From Alphaproteobacteria bacterium (lineage in GTDB: Bacteria > Pseudomonadota > Alphaproteobacteria > MPNO01 > UBA830), in NCBI GenBank assembly GCA_022822405.1, contig JAJEBT010000199.1:62001-126000 (forward strand): a stretch of 64,000 nt of DNA. The letters are read 5' to 3'. The notes beneath the pieces are model-generated. The model was not told where the DNA came from, searched no databases, and was given only the letters and a program-made list of their open reading frames with translations. Numbering within the stretch: position 1 is the first letter of the stretch; each line of letters begins with the position of its first letter. The position numbers were made by a program, and so were the translations under genes. Below are positions 8,272 through 16,332 of this stretch, piece by piece.

Positions 8272-8783
8272 TGCATCGTTTCGTCGCCGCTGGACAAGGG
8301 CGCTCTACACCCGGCCACGAGGTTCGGGAGGATCGTCCGACCGGAAGGCCGGCGCTACGGGCGCCTCATGAAGGCCCGGAGCGCGGTAGCCACCTGCTCC
8401 GGCGCTTCTTCCGCCAGGAAATGTCCGCAATCCTCGAATTCGTGCAACTCGAAATCGGAAAGCGCGGATTTCCATCCTTCGAGCTCCGTCTTCCGAAACG
8501 CCATGTCCCGGTGTCCCCAGAGAATGAGCGCGGGCCTGTCCGCGAAGGCCGCGCGCTCGTCCCAGATCGCACGCAGCCAATCGCTCGCGCCGACGATATG
8601 GCCCGGCATCGCGGCGCTCGCGGCGCGCGCTTCGGGTGACGGCTGCGCATGACGGTAATGGGCCATGACTTCCGGCGTCAGGGCGCTCTTTCGGCCGACC
8701 GCCATCGGCATCACCCTGTTCACGAAGACGTTGTGGCGCTTGACGAGATACCGGCCAAGCCAGCTCGACATCAGGAAACTGAA
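8272..8783. repeat. left copy of ~0.5-kb direct repeat
   Basis: This block is closely similar to 11196-11697, with scattered substitutions (roughly 95% identity by eye) and a 10-base length difference near its left end. It carries the last ~143 codons of a haloalkane-dehalogenase-like gene plus about 80 bases beyond its stop. Similarity ends abruptly at 8783, after which the two copies are unrelated. The two copies bracket a lower-G+C accessory segment. Confidence 0.88.
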
Positions 8784-8813
8784 GGGACTCATATACTTGA
8801 CCAGGGAATCCAT
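8355..8813 (-). pseudogene. 5'-truncated haloalkane-dehalogenase-like gene
   Basis: From the FSFLMSSWLG segment to the stop at 8355 this equals the C-terminal half of the intact gene at 11269-12162, with about six amino-acid differences. It retains the acid (WGHRDM) and the histidine (DCGHFLAEE). It lacks the nucleophile Asp-Trp pair and the whole N-terminal half of the fold. The ten residues before the join come from unrelated DNA, and no ribosome-binding site precedes the nominal ATG. Most differences are silent or conservative, so the copy may be old. I treat it as a pseudogene. Confidence 0.8.
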
Positions 8814-8974
8814 GTGATTCGGAGTGCTGGTTCAGAGAGGCAGCCAGTACGGATGCCGAGACCCTATTCAAATGCCGTTCTCCTGGCGGTTGTTGCGCTC
8901 GTGGAGCGGACGCGTTGTTTAAGGAGCTAAGGGTTGGCGGAGCTCCAAAACACATGGAGGCAGGCCTTCACGAC

Positions 8975-9002
8975 TTGTTTTGTAGTTATTCTTGGTTATA
9001 TT
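8975..9002 (+). promoter_or_regulatory. sigma70-like promoter of parDE-like operon
   Basis: TTGTTT (8975-8980), a 16-base spacer and TATATT (8997-9002), 28 bases before the antitoxin start. The local sequence is much richer in A+T than its surroundings. Assigned by motif only. Confidence 0.5.
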
Positions 9003-9030
9003 GAATACATGGCGAGACTCAGGAGGAGCC

Positions 9031-9285
9031 ATGCCCCGCACGAGAACCTTGACTGTCCGCGTCAGCGGCGCACTCAGCGATTTCGTCGCCGCAAACACCG
9101 GTGAGGATTGCACCTACGAGAATGTCAGCGAATACATCCGAGATTTAATCCGTCGCGACAAGGAACGTGTGGAGGCGAAAGCCTTCGACCGGCTGAAAGC
9201 AGAACTGACCCACGCCTTTGCCGCACCGGAGCAGAGCTATCAGCCCCTGACAGCGAACGATGTGATCGCGCGGAACCGCTCCTGA
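9031..9285 (+). CDS. ParD-like ribbon-helix-helix antitoxin
   Basis: An 84-residue protein beginning MPRTRTLTVRVSG, with a short ribbon-helix-helix DNA-binding segment (SEYIRDLIRRDKER) and a helical C-terminal tail, the usual architecture of ParD antitoxins. The ATG at 9031 sits 2 bases after AGGAGGAG (9021-9028), a very strong but slightly close ribosome-binding site. The toxin begins 5 bases after its stop. It probably binds and inhibits the ParE-like product and represses its own promoter (family knowledge). It lies in the lower-G+C island between the two hydrolase repeats. Confidence 0.85.
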   Translation: MPRTRTLTVRVSGALSDFVAANTGEDCTYENVSEYIRDLIRRDKERVEAKAFDRLKAELTHAFAAPEQSYQPLTANDVIARNRS

Positions 9286-9290
9286 CACTC

Positions 9291-9608
9291 GTGCCCGCCA
9301 TTCGCATCCAAGAGGCGGCCTCCCACCGCCTCGACGACATCTACCGCTACACAAGGGACAGATGGGGCGAGGATCAGGCGGAGAAATACATCACTGGCCT
9401 GTTCGCCACCTTCGACAAGATTGAGGACCACGGTGTCGCGTCGAAACCCATCCCGGCGGAATTCGGAGTCGATGGGTTCTTCTTTCGGTATGAACACCAC
9501 TTCGTTTATTGGCAGCATCTCTCGAATGGCGACATCGGGATCGCGACGATCTTGCACGAACGGATGCATCAAATCGACCGTTTCCGGGATGACTTCGGGC
9601 TCGGCTAG
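9291..9608 (+). CDS. ParE/RelE-superfamily toxin
   Basis: A 105-residue RelE/ParE-fold toxin. Typical features are the HRLDDIYRYTRDRWGEDQAE helix pair, the KPIPAEFG turn, and the strand set ending in IATILHERMHQ. The family poisons DNA gyrase (ParE) or cleaves mRNA (RelE); gene order and the ParD-like partner favour ParE. The GTG at 9291 is taken as start because the family N-terminus aligns there and it lies just after the antitoxin stop. The gene appears complete. Confidence 0.85.
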   Translation: MPAIRIQEAASHRLDDIYRYTRDRWGEDQAEKYITGLFATFDKIEDHGVASKPIPAEFGVDGFFFRYEHHFVYWQHLSNGDIGIATILHERMHQIDRFRDDFGLG

Positions 9609-9670
9609 AGCGTCGGACGTTTAATCTGCAACATATCCGATCACAACCCACCTCAGACGGCCCCCTTACG

Positions 9671-9856
9671 ATGAACAACAGCAATGCCGATTGGGTTGCA
9701 AGCAAAATTCTACAGCTCGACGAGTTGGGGACAGTGATCAAACTCGCTGGAGAGATCCTTCCTCAAGGAGAACGAACGGTCGAGACGTCTTGTTTGCACG
9801 GCACCGCTCTACAGCCCATAGCATCGAACCCGCTCGCGGAATCAGGAGGTGCATGA
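9671..9856 (+). CDS. small hypothetical protein, first of a coupled pair
   Basis: A 61-residue reading frame that I do not recognise. It has no signal peptide or membrane segment. Its stop overlaps the start of the next small gene (ATGA at 9853-9856), which is the main reason to treat it as real. No clear ribosome-binding site precedes the ATG at 9671. Base composition is lower in G+C than the core genes around the island. Confidence 0.45.
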   Translation: MNNSNADWVASKILQLDELGTVIKLAGEILPQGERTVETSCLHGTALQPIASNPLAESGGA

Positions 9857-10116
9857 ACGATGGGTTACCTGGAGTAGCGGGGGCACTGGCGCGCGCCGAG
9901 TACGAAGCTGCACTGAAGGGACACATAATTCTGAACGAAATTGAGATCGACGAGTTTAATTCGATTCTGACCAGAACGGCAGTATGGATGGAGAACCGGT
10001 ACAAGGGAGGCAGCCGAAAGGACCCTCCCAAGATCGACCAGGACCGCCACAGATGGCGGTGGGTGGTCGGCACAATCGGAGGTGCTCAGGGTTACGTAGG
10101 GGATTATATCGGATAG
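9853..10116 (+). CDS. small hypothetical protein, second of a coupled pair
   Basis: An 87-residue protein of unknown function. AGGAGG at 9844-9849 is a good ribosome-binding site for the ATG at 9853, and the start overlaps the preceding stop. The N-terminal half looks helical (LARAEYEAALKGHI, EIDEFNSILTRTA); the C-terminal half is basic and Trp-rich (RHRWRWVVGTIGG). It could be the second half of a two-gene accessory module such as a toxin-antitoxin or immunity pair, but no family match is evident. Confidence 0.6.
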   Translation: MNDGLPGVAGALARAEYEAALKGHIILNEIEIDEFNSILTRTAVWMENRYKGGSRKDPPKIDQDRHRWRWVVGTIGGAQGYVGDYIG

Positions 10117-10331
10117 TGCCCACGCGGAAAATCGCCAAAAATCGCCGCCAAATTGATATTCGGCCTTCGCCTCGATCAGCAGCGGCCCGCGAGGGCTCCG
10201 GGTATCAGCGCCAGCCGGCGGTTTCCCTCTCTAGCAGTCTTCTCCATTGTCATTGTCATTCTCGAAGATGTCACATCGGCTGCCGCAAGCCTCCCGAAGC
10301 CGATACAACCCGCTTGCGGTATTGCTGACAG

Positions 10332-10877
10332 CTAGCATTGCTGGCGCAGCACTTTTTTTACGACACACTTGTCGTAGTCTGTCGCGACTCGGAGGCAGGG
10401 CTTCTGCGCGTTGCTCACCGCCTCCAGCACTGTGGAGCCGGAGCCTGTAAACACTCGTTCGTTCCCGTCGACCCCGGTAATCGCAACCTTGGCGACTAAT
10501 TTAATGCAAGCCTGTCCGGCATGTCCTGAGCACTTGGCGATTTCCTGTCGGAAAAAGGCCGCGCATTCGTTCGCCTGTTCCTGGAAGACAGGCAGGCATT
10601 CCGGGTATTTCCTGTTGTCTGCGGGCCGCAGGAATCGCGTGTGTTGATGGCAGTTCGCAATCATGCGCTTTACCGCGTCTTTACACGCCTTCTCCTGCCC
10701 ACGTATGTCGGTGTAGAACACGCCGTTCATATCGCCGAATTGCGGCTTGCGCACCTGCCCATCCGACGTCTTGCAGCCGAACACAAAATCGCCGATCTGA
10801 ACCTCCGCTGCCTCACTGGCAACGAATGAAAACGCCGCTATCACCAAGCCAGCAAACAGGGCTATTGGTTTCCTCAT
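10332..10877 (-). CDS. exported cysteine-rich protein of unknown function
   Basis: A 181-residue protein with a clear signal peptide: MRKP, a hydrophobic core to about residue 20, and a probable cut after SEAA. The mature part carries about ten cysteines (for example FGCKT, EKACKD, IANCHQH, ACIKLV and the final RQQC), suggesting several disulfides in the periplasm or outside the cell. I recognise no family. G+C content is clearly lower than in flanking core genes, consistent with acquired DNA. It converges with the small-gene pair on the other strand. Confidence 0.72.
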   Translation of the reverse strand: MRKPIALFAGLVIAAFSFVASEAAEVQIGDFVFGCKTSDGQVRKPQFGDMNGVFYTDIRGQEKACKDAVKRMIANCHQHTRFLRPADNRKYPECLPVFQEQANECAAFFRQEIAKCSGHAGQACIKLVAKVAITGVDGNERVFTGSGSTVLEAVSNAQKPCLRVATDYDKCVVKKVLRQQC

Positions 10878-11195
10878 TGCTTCACTCCTTTACGCCCGAC
10901 AAACCGGATCTGGAAACAGTCATGCGCCCATGTTGCCACAGTTTCCGGTTAGTTGGATACCCGCCCGCAGCACACTCGAGGAGTCGCCAACTCCGCCCCA
11001 AAATGCCTATCATGCGCCTATCGCGAAGACAGCCTGATTTCTACCGAGAACCCACCGGCTGGCGATCGACTATGGCGTCGCGCGGCACCTTCCCATCCGC
11101 TCAGACCGGCGAAAATGACACCATAGCGCCCTCCAAATTTACCTACTGTAGACCTACTGCAAAGAGCCCCTGAGTTCTGCCGAAGCGGCCACCAT
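10878..11195. other. intergenic stretch, nothing firm
   Basis: About 320 bases lie between the start of the exported protein gene and the right hydrolase repeat. The minus strand shows short open stretches that might be the decayed tail of a mobile-element gene, but I could not assign them to a family. Confidence 0.4.
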
Positions 11196-11697
11196 TGCAT
11201 CGTTCCGTCGCCGATAGCCAAAACCCGGCCACGAGGTTCGGGAGGGTCATCCGGCCGGAAGGCCGACGCTACGGGCGCCTCATGAAGGCCCGGAGCGCGG
11301 TAGCCACCTGCTCGGGCGCTTCTTCGGCCAGAAAATGTCCGCAATCCTCGAATTCATGCAATTCGAAATCGGAAAGCGCGGATTTCCATCCTTCGAGCTC
11401 CTTCTTCCGAAACGCCATGTCCCGGTGTCCCCAGAGAACGAGCGCAGGCCTGTCCGCGAAGGCCGCGCGTTGGTCCCAGATCGCACGCAGCCAGTCGCTC
11501 GCGCCGACGATATGGCCCGGCAACGCGGCGCTCGCGGAGCGTGCTTCAGGTGACGGCTGCGCATGGCGGTAATGGGCCATGACCTCCGGGGTCAGGACGC
11601 TCTTTCGGCCGACCGCCATCGGCATCACCCTGTTCACGAAGACGTTGTGGCGCTTGACGAGATACCGGCCAAGCCAGCTCGACATCAGGAAACTGAA
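11196..11697. repeat. right copy of ~0.5-kb direct repeat
   Basis: This is the partner of 8272-8783, in the same orientation. Here the repeat is the 3' half of the intact dehalogenase-like gene plus its downstream flank. The gene continues past 11697 without a break, so this copy is the parental context and the left copy the truncated one. Confidence 0.88.
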
Positions 11698-12162
11698 CGA
11701 CCTGAAGTGAAAGTCGTCGCCGACCGGCCAGCACCAGGTGTTGGCGATGACGAGCCGCTTGACGCGGTCCGGATGCTTGCGCGCGAAATCCAGGCCGATC
11801 GGCCCGCCCCAGTCCGTCATGAACAGCGTCATGTCGCGAAGGCCGAGACAGTCGAGCAGCGCGGCAAGCCTGGCGGCATGGCTCTCCGGATGGTGGTCTT
11901 CGCGCCGGCCGCTCCGCGATGAGAGGCCGAATCCGACATGGTCGGGAGCGATGCAGCGAAATTCCGGCCGCAGCGCCTCGACGAGGTGCCGAAACTCGAA
12001 GGACCACGCCGGGTTGCCGTGGATGAACACGATCGGTTCGCCTTCGCCCTCGTCGATGAAATGCATCCGTTGCCCCGACGGCTCGGCGAAGAACCTGCTC
12101 GCGAACGGATACATCCCGCCCGATACCCAGTCCGGACGTGGGCCCGGCACGATCTCCGTCAT
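11269..12162 (-). CDS. haloalkane dehalogenase-like alpha/beta hydrolase
   Basis: A 297-residue alpha/beta hydrolase with the hallmarks of haloalkane dehalogenases. The nucleophile elbow is TDWGGPIG (Asp117, with the halide-binding Trp118), the second halide ligand position is Asn50 in HGNPAW, the acid is Asp248 in WGHRDM and the base His276 in CGHFLAEE. Epoxide hydrolases have a similar nucleophile but usually lack the Asn/Trp halide pair, so dehalogenase is preferred; activity is not proven. The ATG at 12162 follows GGGGAGA; a GTG six bases upstream is possible. It lies downstream of an SRPBCC gene and an ArsR gene on the same strand. Confidence 0.85.
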   Translation of the reverse strand: MTEIVPGPRPDWVSGGMYPFASRFFAEPSGQRMHFIDEGEGEPIVFIHGNPAWSFEFRHLVEALRPEFRCIAPDHVGFGLSSRSGRREDHHPESHAARLAALLDCLGLRDMTLFMTDWGGPIGLDFARKHPDRVKRLVIANTWCWPVGDDFHFRSFSFLMSSWLGRYLVKRHNVFVNRVMPMAVGRKSVLTPEVMAHYRHAQPSPEARSASAALPGHIVGASDWLRAIWDQRAAFADRPALVLWGHRDMAFRKKELEGWKSALSDFELHEFEDCGHFLAEEAPEQVATALRAFMRRP

Positions 12163-12291
12163 GCGCACTTCTCCCCGTGTGCCCCGGCCGGCCAGGAGCC
12201 GGCACCCGGTCGGTCCCGGACAGCGGACGCCGGATCGGCGCGGCAGGCCTGTCTCCCGGTTTGCCGGATCGGCGCAGCCCCGGCGGATGCC

Positions 12292-12741
12292 TCAGCCGGC
12301 GTGCAGCGCGTCCAATTTGGCGAGGCAACCGAGCCAGCCGCGCTCGTGTTCTTCCCGCCCTTCGGCGTCTGCAAACCGCGAATGCGTGAGCGTCAGGCGC
12401 GTTGATTCGCCCGGTTCCGGCTCGAACTCGACAGTGACCAGCGACTCGACATCGCTTCCGTCCCAGCGCCAGGTGTGAACCAGGCGGCGGTTGGGCACGA
12501 CTTCCCTGTAGCGGCCGCGGGTGATCCATTTCTGTCCGTCTGTTCCGCGCATCTCGACCAGAAACATGCCCCCGACCGTGGCTTCGGCTATCGCGCGCCC
12601 GACAACCGCATCGCCGGGTGCCAGCCATCGGCACAATATCTCCGGGTCCGTCCACGCCGCATAGACGGTCTCCACCGGCGCATCGATGGTGCGTCGCAAC
12701 GTCAGATAGATTTCGCTCTCGTCCGGCCGAAGCTCCGTCAT
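12292..12741 (-). CDS. SRPBCC (AHSA1-like) domain protein
   Basis: A 149-residue START-like protein of the activator-of-Hsp90-ATPase (AHSA1/CalC) group. It opens with the usual LRRTIDAPVETVYAAWTDPE and has the closing helix EEHERGWLGCLAKLDALH. Such proteins form a hydrophobic ligand cavity and are very often encoded next to an ArsR regulator, as here. The ligand is unknown. It starts 55 bases after the regulator's stop and is probably in the same transcript. Confidence 0.9.
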   Translation of the reverse strand: MTELRPDESEIYLTLRRTIDAPVETVYAAWTDPEILCRWLAPGDAVVGRAIAEATVGGMFLVEMRGTDGQKWITRGRYREVVPNRRLVHTWRWDGSDVESLVTVEFEPEPGESTRLTLTHSRFADAEGREEHERGWLGCLAKLDALHAG

Positions 12742-12796
12742 GCCGCGTATTCCCCCGTGAATCCGCCGGGCGCTTCACGCCGGCAATCGAGATCTG

Positions 12797-13138
12797 TCAT
12801 CGCGACTCCCCCGTAGCGTCCGGGCCCCTCCCGACCAGCGCATCGAGCGCTTCCAGGCGGTCGGCCCAGAAGCGCTCGTGGAATTCGAGCCACGCCCGCG
12901 CATCCCTGAATGCCGCCGGGTTCATCCGGCACACCCGTTCCCGTCCCCGCGCTTCGCGCGTCACGAGGCCGGCGCGTTCGAGAACGCCAACGTGTTTCGA
13001 CACCGCTGCGAAAGACAGCGAAAAGGGTTCGGAGAGACGACTGATGGTCGCCTCTCCCTCGGCCAGGCGATCGAGGATGGCCCGCCGGGTCGGATCGGCA
13101 AGCGCATGGAAGACGCGATCGAGATTTTGTTCAACCAT
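12797..13138 (-). CDS. ArsR-family transcriptional regulator
   Basis: A 113-residue winged-helix regulator. It begins VEQNLDRVFHALADPTRRA and continues with the recognition helix FSLSFAAVSKHVGVLERAGL. No metal-binding cysteine box (ELCVCDL type) is visible, so it belongs to the metal-independent ArsR group usually paired with SRPBCC proteins. The ATG at 13138 sits inside a palindrome (13130-13147), which suggests direct autorepression. It would control the downstream SRPBCC and perhaps the dehalogenase-like gene. Confidence 0.92.
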   Translation of the reverse strand: MVEQNLDRVFHALADPTRRAILDRLAEGEATISRLSEPFSLSFAAVSKHVGVLERAGLVTREARGRERVCRMNPAAFRDARAWLEFHERFWADRLEALDALVGRGPDATGESR

Positions 13139-13147
13139 ACGGTTGAA
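13130..13147. promoter_or_regulatory. ArsR operator palindrome overlapping the start codon
   Basis: TTCAACC, 4 bases, GGTTGAA: a perfect 7-bp inverted repeat centred on the first codons of the ArsR gene. Palindromes of this form are common in front of ArsR/SRPBCC pairs. Function is inferred from symmetry and position. Confidence 0.7.
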
Positions 13148-13306
13148 TATAGGGCCTCCCGGGCCGCCATGCAAACCGGACGGATCCGCCCCTCAACGAC
13201 AGTCCGGCGGAGACAGGCCGGAGTCCGGCCGGGCCTCGCGCCGGACCGTTGCCCCGTGTCCCGGCCTCGCTGCGCGGCCGCCGTCCGGGATCGGGCAAGA
13301 CGCGGA

Positions 13307-14548
13307 TCAGCGTTTGCCGGCGCCGATATCGCCGGCGCGGCGCACCGGAATGCTGCGGCTGATCGCGATCATGATGATCATGGCCGCGAGACCGCCATAG
13401 AACGGCCAGTCGATTCCGATCCACCCGAATGCCATGCCGGCGGAAGCGGGACCGGCAATGCGCCCGGTGCCGGCGAAGGCCTGGCCGAGCCCGAGCACCC
13501 GGCCGCGCGCGTCGGAACCGGCATATTGCGACAGCAGGCTGGTCAACGAAGCGGCGTTGGCCGCAACGCCCAGGATCATGAAGAACGCGGCCGCATACAA
13601 TTCGACAACGGTTCCGGCGAGCGGCATCCACAACACGCCGACGCCGAGAGCGGCCGCCCCGGCGGTCACCATCGCGCGTTCGCCGACGCGGCGCACCAGC
13701 GGACCGACGGCCGTCCACTGCAGCACCACGTAGCAGAACCCCATCCAGGTATAGAACGGTCCCGTCTGCGCCGGACCCCAGCCCCAAGCCGCGGCCGACC
13801 AGATGACGAGAATCGTTTCGACGCCGGCAAAGACAAATGGCGACATGAACATGAGGCACAGTATGAGGCGGATCTCGCTCTGCCCGAGAGGCGCGAGCCA
13901 GGTGCCTATTCCGCCGTCGGCGCGCGCGCTGGTCTTCTGTTCAGCCGTGACCGTCTCGCGGACGAAGAAGATCGCGAGCACGAATGCCACCGCCGAGAAC
14001 GCGGCCGCAGCCAGGTACGGCGTCATGAAATCCGCCGTTCCGTCGCTCGCCGTCCCGAGGAGTCCCCCGATCGCCGGACCCACGACGAAGCCGAGGCCTG
14101 CGGCGCCGCCAAGCCGGGCGATGGCGCGGGCGCGGTCTTCGGGCTTCGTCACGTCGGAGACCAGCGCATGCGCAACGCTCATGTTCGCCGCCATCGCGCC
14201 GCCGAAGAAGCGGGTGGCGAACAGCATCCAGAGCGTTCCGGTAAAGGCCAGGAGCAGATAGGCGCAGCAAGTGCCGCCGATGGTGATGAGCAGCACGGGC
14301 TTGCGCCCGATCCGGTCGCTCAGCCAGCCCCAGACGGGTCCGAACAGCGACTGCGCAAGCGTGTAGCTCGCCGCGACCAGCGTCACCGTTTCCGGCGCCG
14401 CCCCGAACGCCTGGGCATAGAGTGGCAGCAGCGGCAGCACGATGCCGAAGCCGACCAGATCAATGAACACCGTCAGTATGAGAGGATACACGGCCCGCGC
14501 CCCGCCACGATCACGTCGGCCCTTGAGGCCCCGGGAGGGCATCCACAT
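13307..14548 (-). CDS. MFS transporter, TetA-like drug/proton antiporter family
   Basis: A 413-residue, 12-segment major facilitator. The first helix LILTVFIDLVGFGIVLPLLP and motif A GWLSDRIGRKPVLL are typical of the TetA/DHA1 exporters, and the fifth helix carries GLGFVVGPAIGGLLG (motif C-like). It probably expels a hydrophobic compound in exchange for protons; the substrate is unknown. The first ~18 residues are unusually basic, and a GTG at VYPLIL could be the real start. It reads toward the ArsR gene, which lies 168 bases downstream on the same strand. Confidence 0.9.
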   Translation of the reverse strand: MWMPSRGLKGRRDRGGARAVYPLILTVFIDLVGFGIVLPLLPLYAQAFGAAPETVTLVAASYTLAQSLFGPVWGWLSDRIGRKPVLLITIGGTCCAYLLLAFTGTLWMLFATRFFGGAMAANMSVAHALVSDVTKPEDRARAIARLGGAAGLGFVVGPAIGGLLGTASDGTADFMTPYLAAAAFSAVAFVLAIFFVRETVTAEQKTSARADGGIGTWLAPLGQSEIRLILCLMFMSPFVFAGVETILVIWSAAAWGWGPAQTGPFYTWMGFCYVVLQWTAVGPLVRRVGERAMVTAGAAALGVGVLWMPLAGTVVELYAAAFFMILGVAANAASLTSLLSQYAGSDARGRVLGLGQAFAGTGRIAGPASAGMAFGWIGIDWPFYGGLAAMIIMIAISRSIPVRRAGDIGAGKR

Positions 14549-14627
14549 GCAACGCGGATGCCCTCTGGCGCCGGGCCGGGCAAACAGTTAGATATGGCCC
14601 AGCAGGGTTTGACGCAAGGGGCAAGGA

Positions 14628-16175
14628 ATGAACGAGTCAGTACTCAACCGCGGACCGGCGGTCTTCGGCGACCTTCGCGGATGGATAGATGCGCTCCGCG
14701 AAGCGGACGAGCTTGAGGAAGTCACCGGCGAGGTCGACTGGGATGTCGAGATCGGCAACCTCGTCCGGATGATCCAGGGAAGCGGCGACGGACCCGCGCT
14801 CCTGTTCAGCAATATCAGGGATTACAACACGCCGGACGCCCTGTGCTCGCGGATATTCACCGGCGGCCAGGCCAGCTATTCCCGGATCGCGATGATGTTC
14901 GGCCTGCCGCAGGACACGCCGGTGCGCGAACTTGTCCGGATATGCCGAACCATATTCCAGGACCGGGTTGCGCCGCGCGTCGTGAAGGACGGTCCGGTAA
15001 AGCAGAACGTGATTGCCGGAGACGACATCGATCTCCTCAGGTTTCCCGTTCCGAAATGGAACCGGCTCGACGGCGGACGCTATGTCCTCACCTACGCCGG
15101 CTGCGTCACCAAGGATCCGGAGACCGACATTCACAATGTCGGCATCTATCGCGGGATGGTCAGCGGCCCGGCCGAGATACCGGTCCTGATGTGGCGCGCC
15201 CAGCACTGGGGGGCCCATTATGCCAAGCACCAGGAGCGCGGCGACGAGATGCCGGTTGCCTACGTCATCGGATGGGAACCGTCGCTGGGCTTCACGGCGG
15301 GAGCGCCGGTGCCCCGCAACGTCTCCGAATACGACGTCATGGGCGCCATCCGCGGCGAGCCGGTGGATCTGGTGGAATGCGAGACGGTCCCGCTGATGGT
15401 GCCGGCCGCGGCCGAGATCGTGATCGAGGGATGGATTTCGACCGACCCGGAGACCTTCACCGAAGAGGGGCCCTATGCCGAGTTCACCGGATATTATGCG
15501 CCGGAAAGGACCAGGAAACACACCACACGGGTGACCTGCATCACCCATCGCGACAACCCGATATTCCGGGGCACGGTGGAAGGCGCAATTCCCGGAAGCG
15601 TCGGCGAAAACCCGATCATGAGCTCGATACAGCGCTCGGCGGTGGCCTGGAACGCGCTGGAGAACGCCGGCGTTCCGGGCGTCGTCGACGTGTTCGGCCA
15701 TCCGATTCACGCCGGCGCGAACATCAACGTCGCGATCAGGCAGACCTATCGCGGACAGGCCAAGCAGGTCGCGCTGGCGCTGTGGGGCGATTCGTCGTCG
15801 CATGTCCGCTACAAGCATGTCACGGTCGTCGACGAGGACATCGACATCCATGACTACGAGGCCGTCGACTGGGCCTGCGCCTGGCGCGTCAACGCCGGCG
15901 AGGACGACATCGTGATCTTTCCGGCCAACTGGGGCGCCGGACTCGATCCCAGCGTGCGGCGCCGCGACGCCGACGTGCTGCGGTTCGGCACCGGCAAGTG
16001 GAACAGGATGCTGATCGACGCCACGATAAATCTCGACTATGACGCCGAACGGGGAGGCGACCGCTTTCCGCCAACCGTGCGCCCGGTCGACGAGGACATC
16101 AGGGCGCTGGAGAAGCGCTGGCAGTCGCTCGAACTCTCGGGCAAGTGGACGCGGCGCCTCACGTCTGCCGATTGA
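14628..16175 (+). CDS. UbiD family decarboxylase, copy 1
   Basis: A 515-residue UbiD-family (prenylated-FMN dependent) decarboxylase. The active-site pair of glutamates is seen in EGPYAEFTGYY, equivalent to the E-x4-E pair of fungal Fdc1. Other family blocks are YRGMVSGP, GHPIHAGANINVAIRQTYRG and a conserved FGTGKWNRMLIDATINLDYD. UbiD enzymes reversibly decarboxylate aromatic or alpha,beta-unsaturated acids and need prFMN made by UbiX, which is not encoded here. The next gene is a close paralogue in the same direction. It is divergent from the MFS exporter. Confidence 0.92.
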   Translation: MNESVLNRGPAVFGDLRGWIDALREADELEEVTGEVDWDVEIGNLVRMIQGSGDGPALLFSNIRDYNTPDALCSRIFTGGQASYSRIAMMFGLPQDTPVRELVRICRTIFQDRVAPRVVKDGPVKQNVIAGDDIDLLRFPVPKWNRLDGGRYVLTYAGCVTKDPETDIHNVGIYRGMVSGPAEIPVLMWRAQHWGAHYAKHQERGDEMPVAYVIGWEPSLGFTAGAPVPRNVSEYDVMGAIRGEPVDLVECETVPLMVPAAAEIVIEGWISTDPETFTEEGPYAEFTGYYAPERTRKHTTRVTCITHRDNPIFRGTVEGAIPGSVGENPIMSSIQRSAVAWNALENAGVPGVVDVFGHPIHAGANINVAIRQTYRGQAKQVALALWGDSSSHVRYKHVTVVDEDIDIHDYEAVDWACAWRVNAGEDDIVIFPANWGAGLDPSVRRRDADVLRFGTGKWNRMLIDATINLDYDAERGGDRFPPTVRPVDEDIRALEKRWQSLELSGKWTRRLTSAD

Positions 16176-16332
16176 GGGACGGATCCGGCCCGCCAGCCGG
16201 GCCGTGATTTGACAAGCGCCCGGAAAATTCCGAAAACGGCGGTCCGCTGCGGGCGGGTCCGAGGCGCCGGCCGGCGCCGGCCCCACATCTAGGCCAATGC
16301 CGAAATCCAACCGAATCGAGGAGCAATCTGCC

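Noticed and set aside
8355-8813. Left hydrolase copy as a functional short enzyme
   Set aside because: It lacks the nucleophile elbow and half of the fold, and no ribosome-binding site precedes its ATG.
10332-10350. T-run as a transcription terminator
   Set aside because: The run of T lies within the 3' end of the exported-protein gene and has no preceding stable hairpin.
11018-11190. Minus-strand open stretch as tail of a mobile-element gene
   Set aside because: The peptide could not be tied to a family and runs into the hydrolase repeat; evidence was too weak for a feature.
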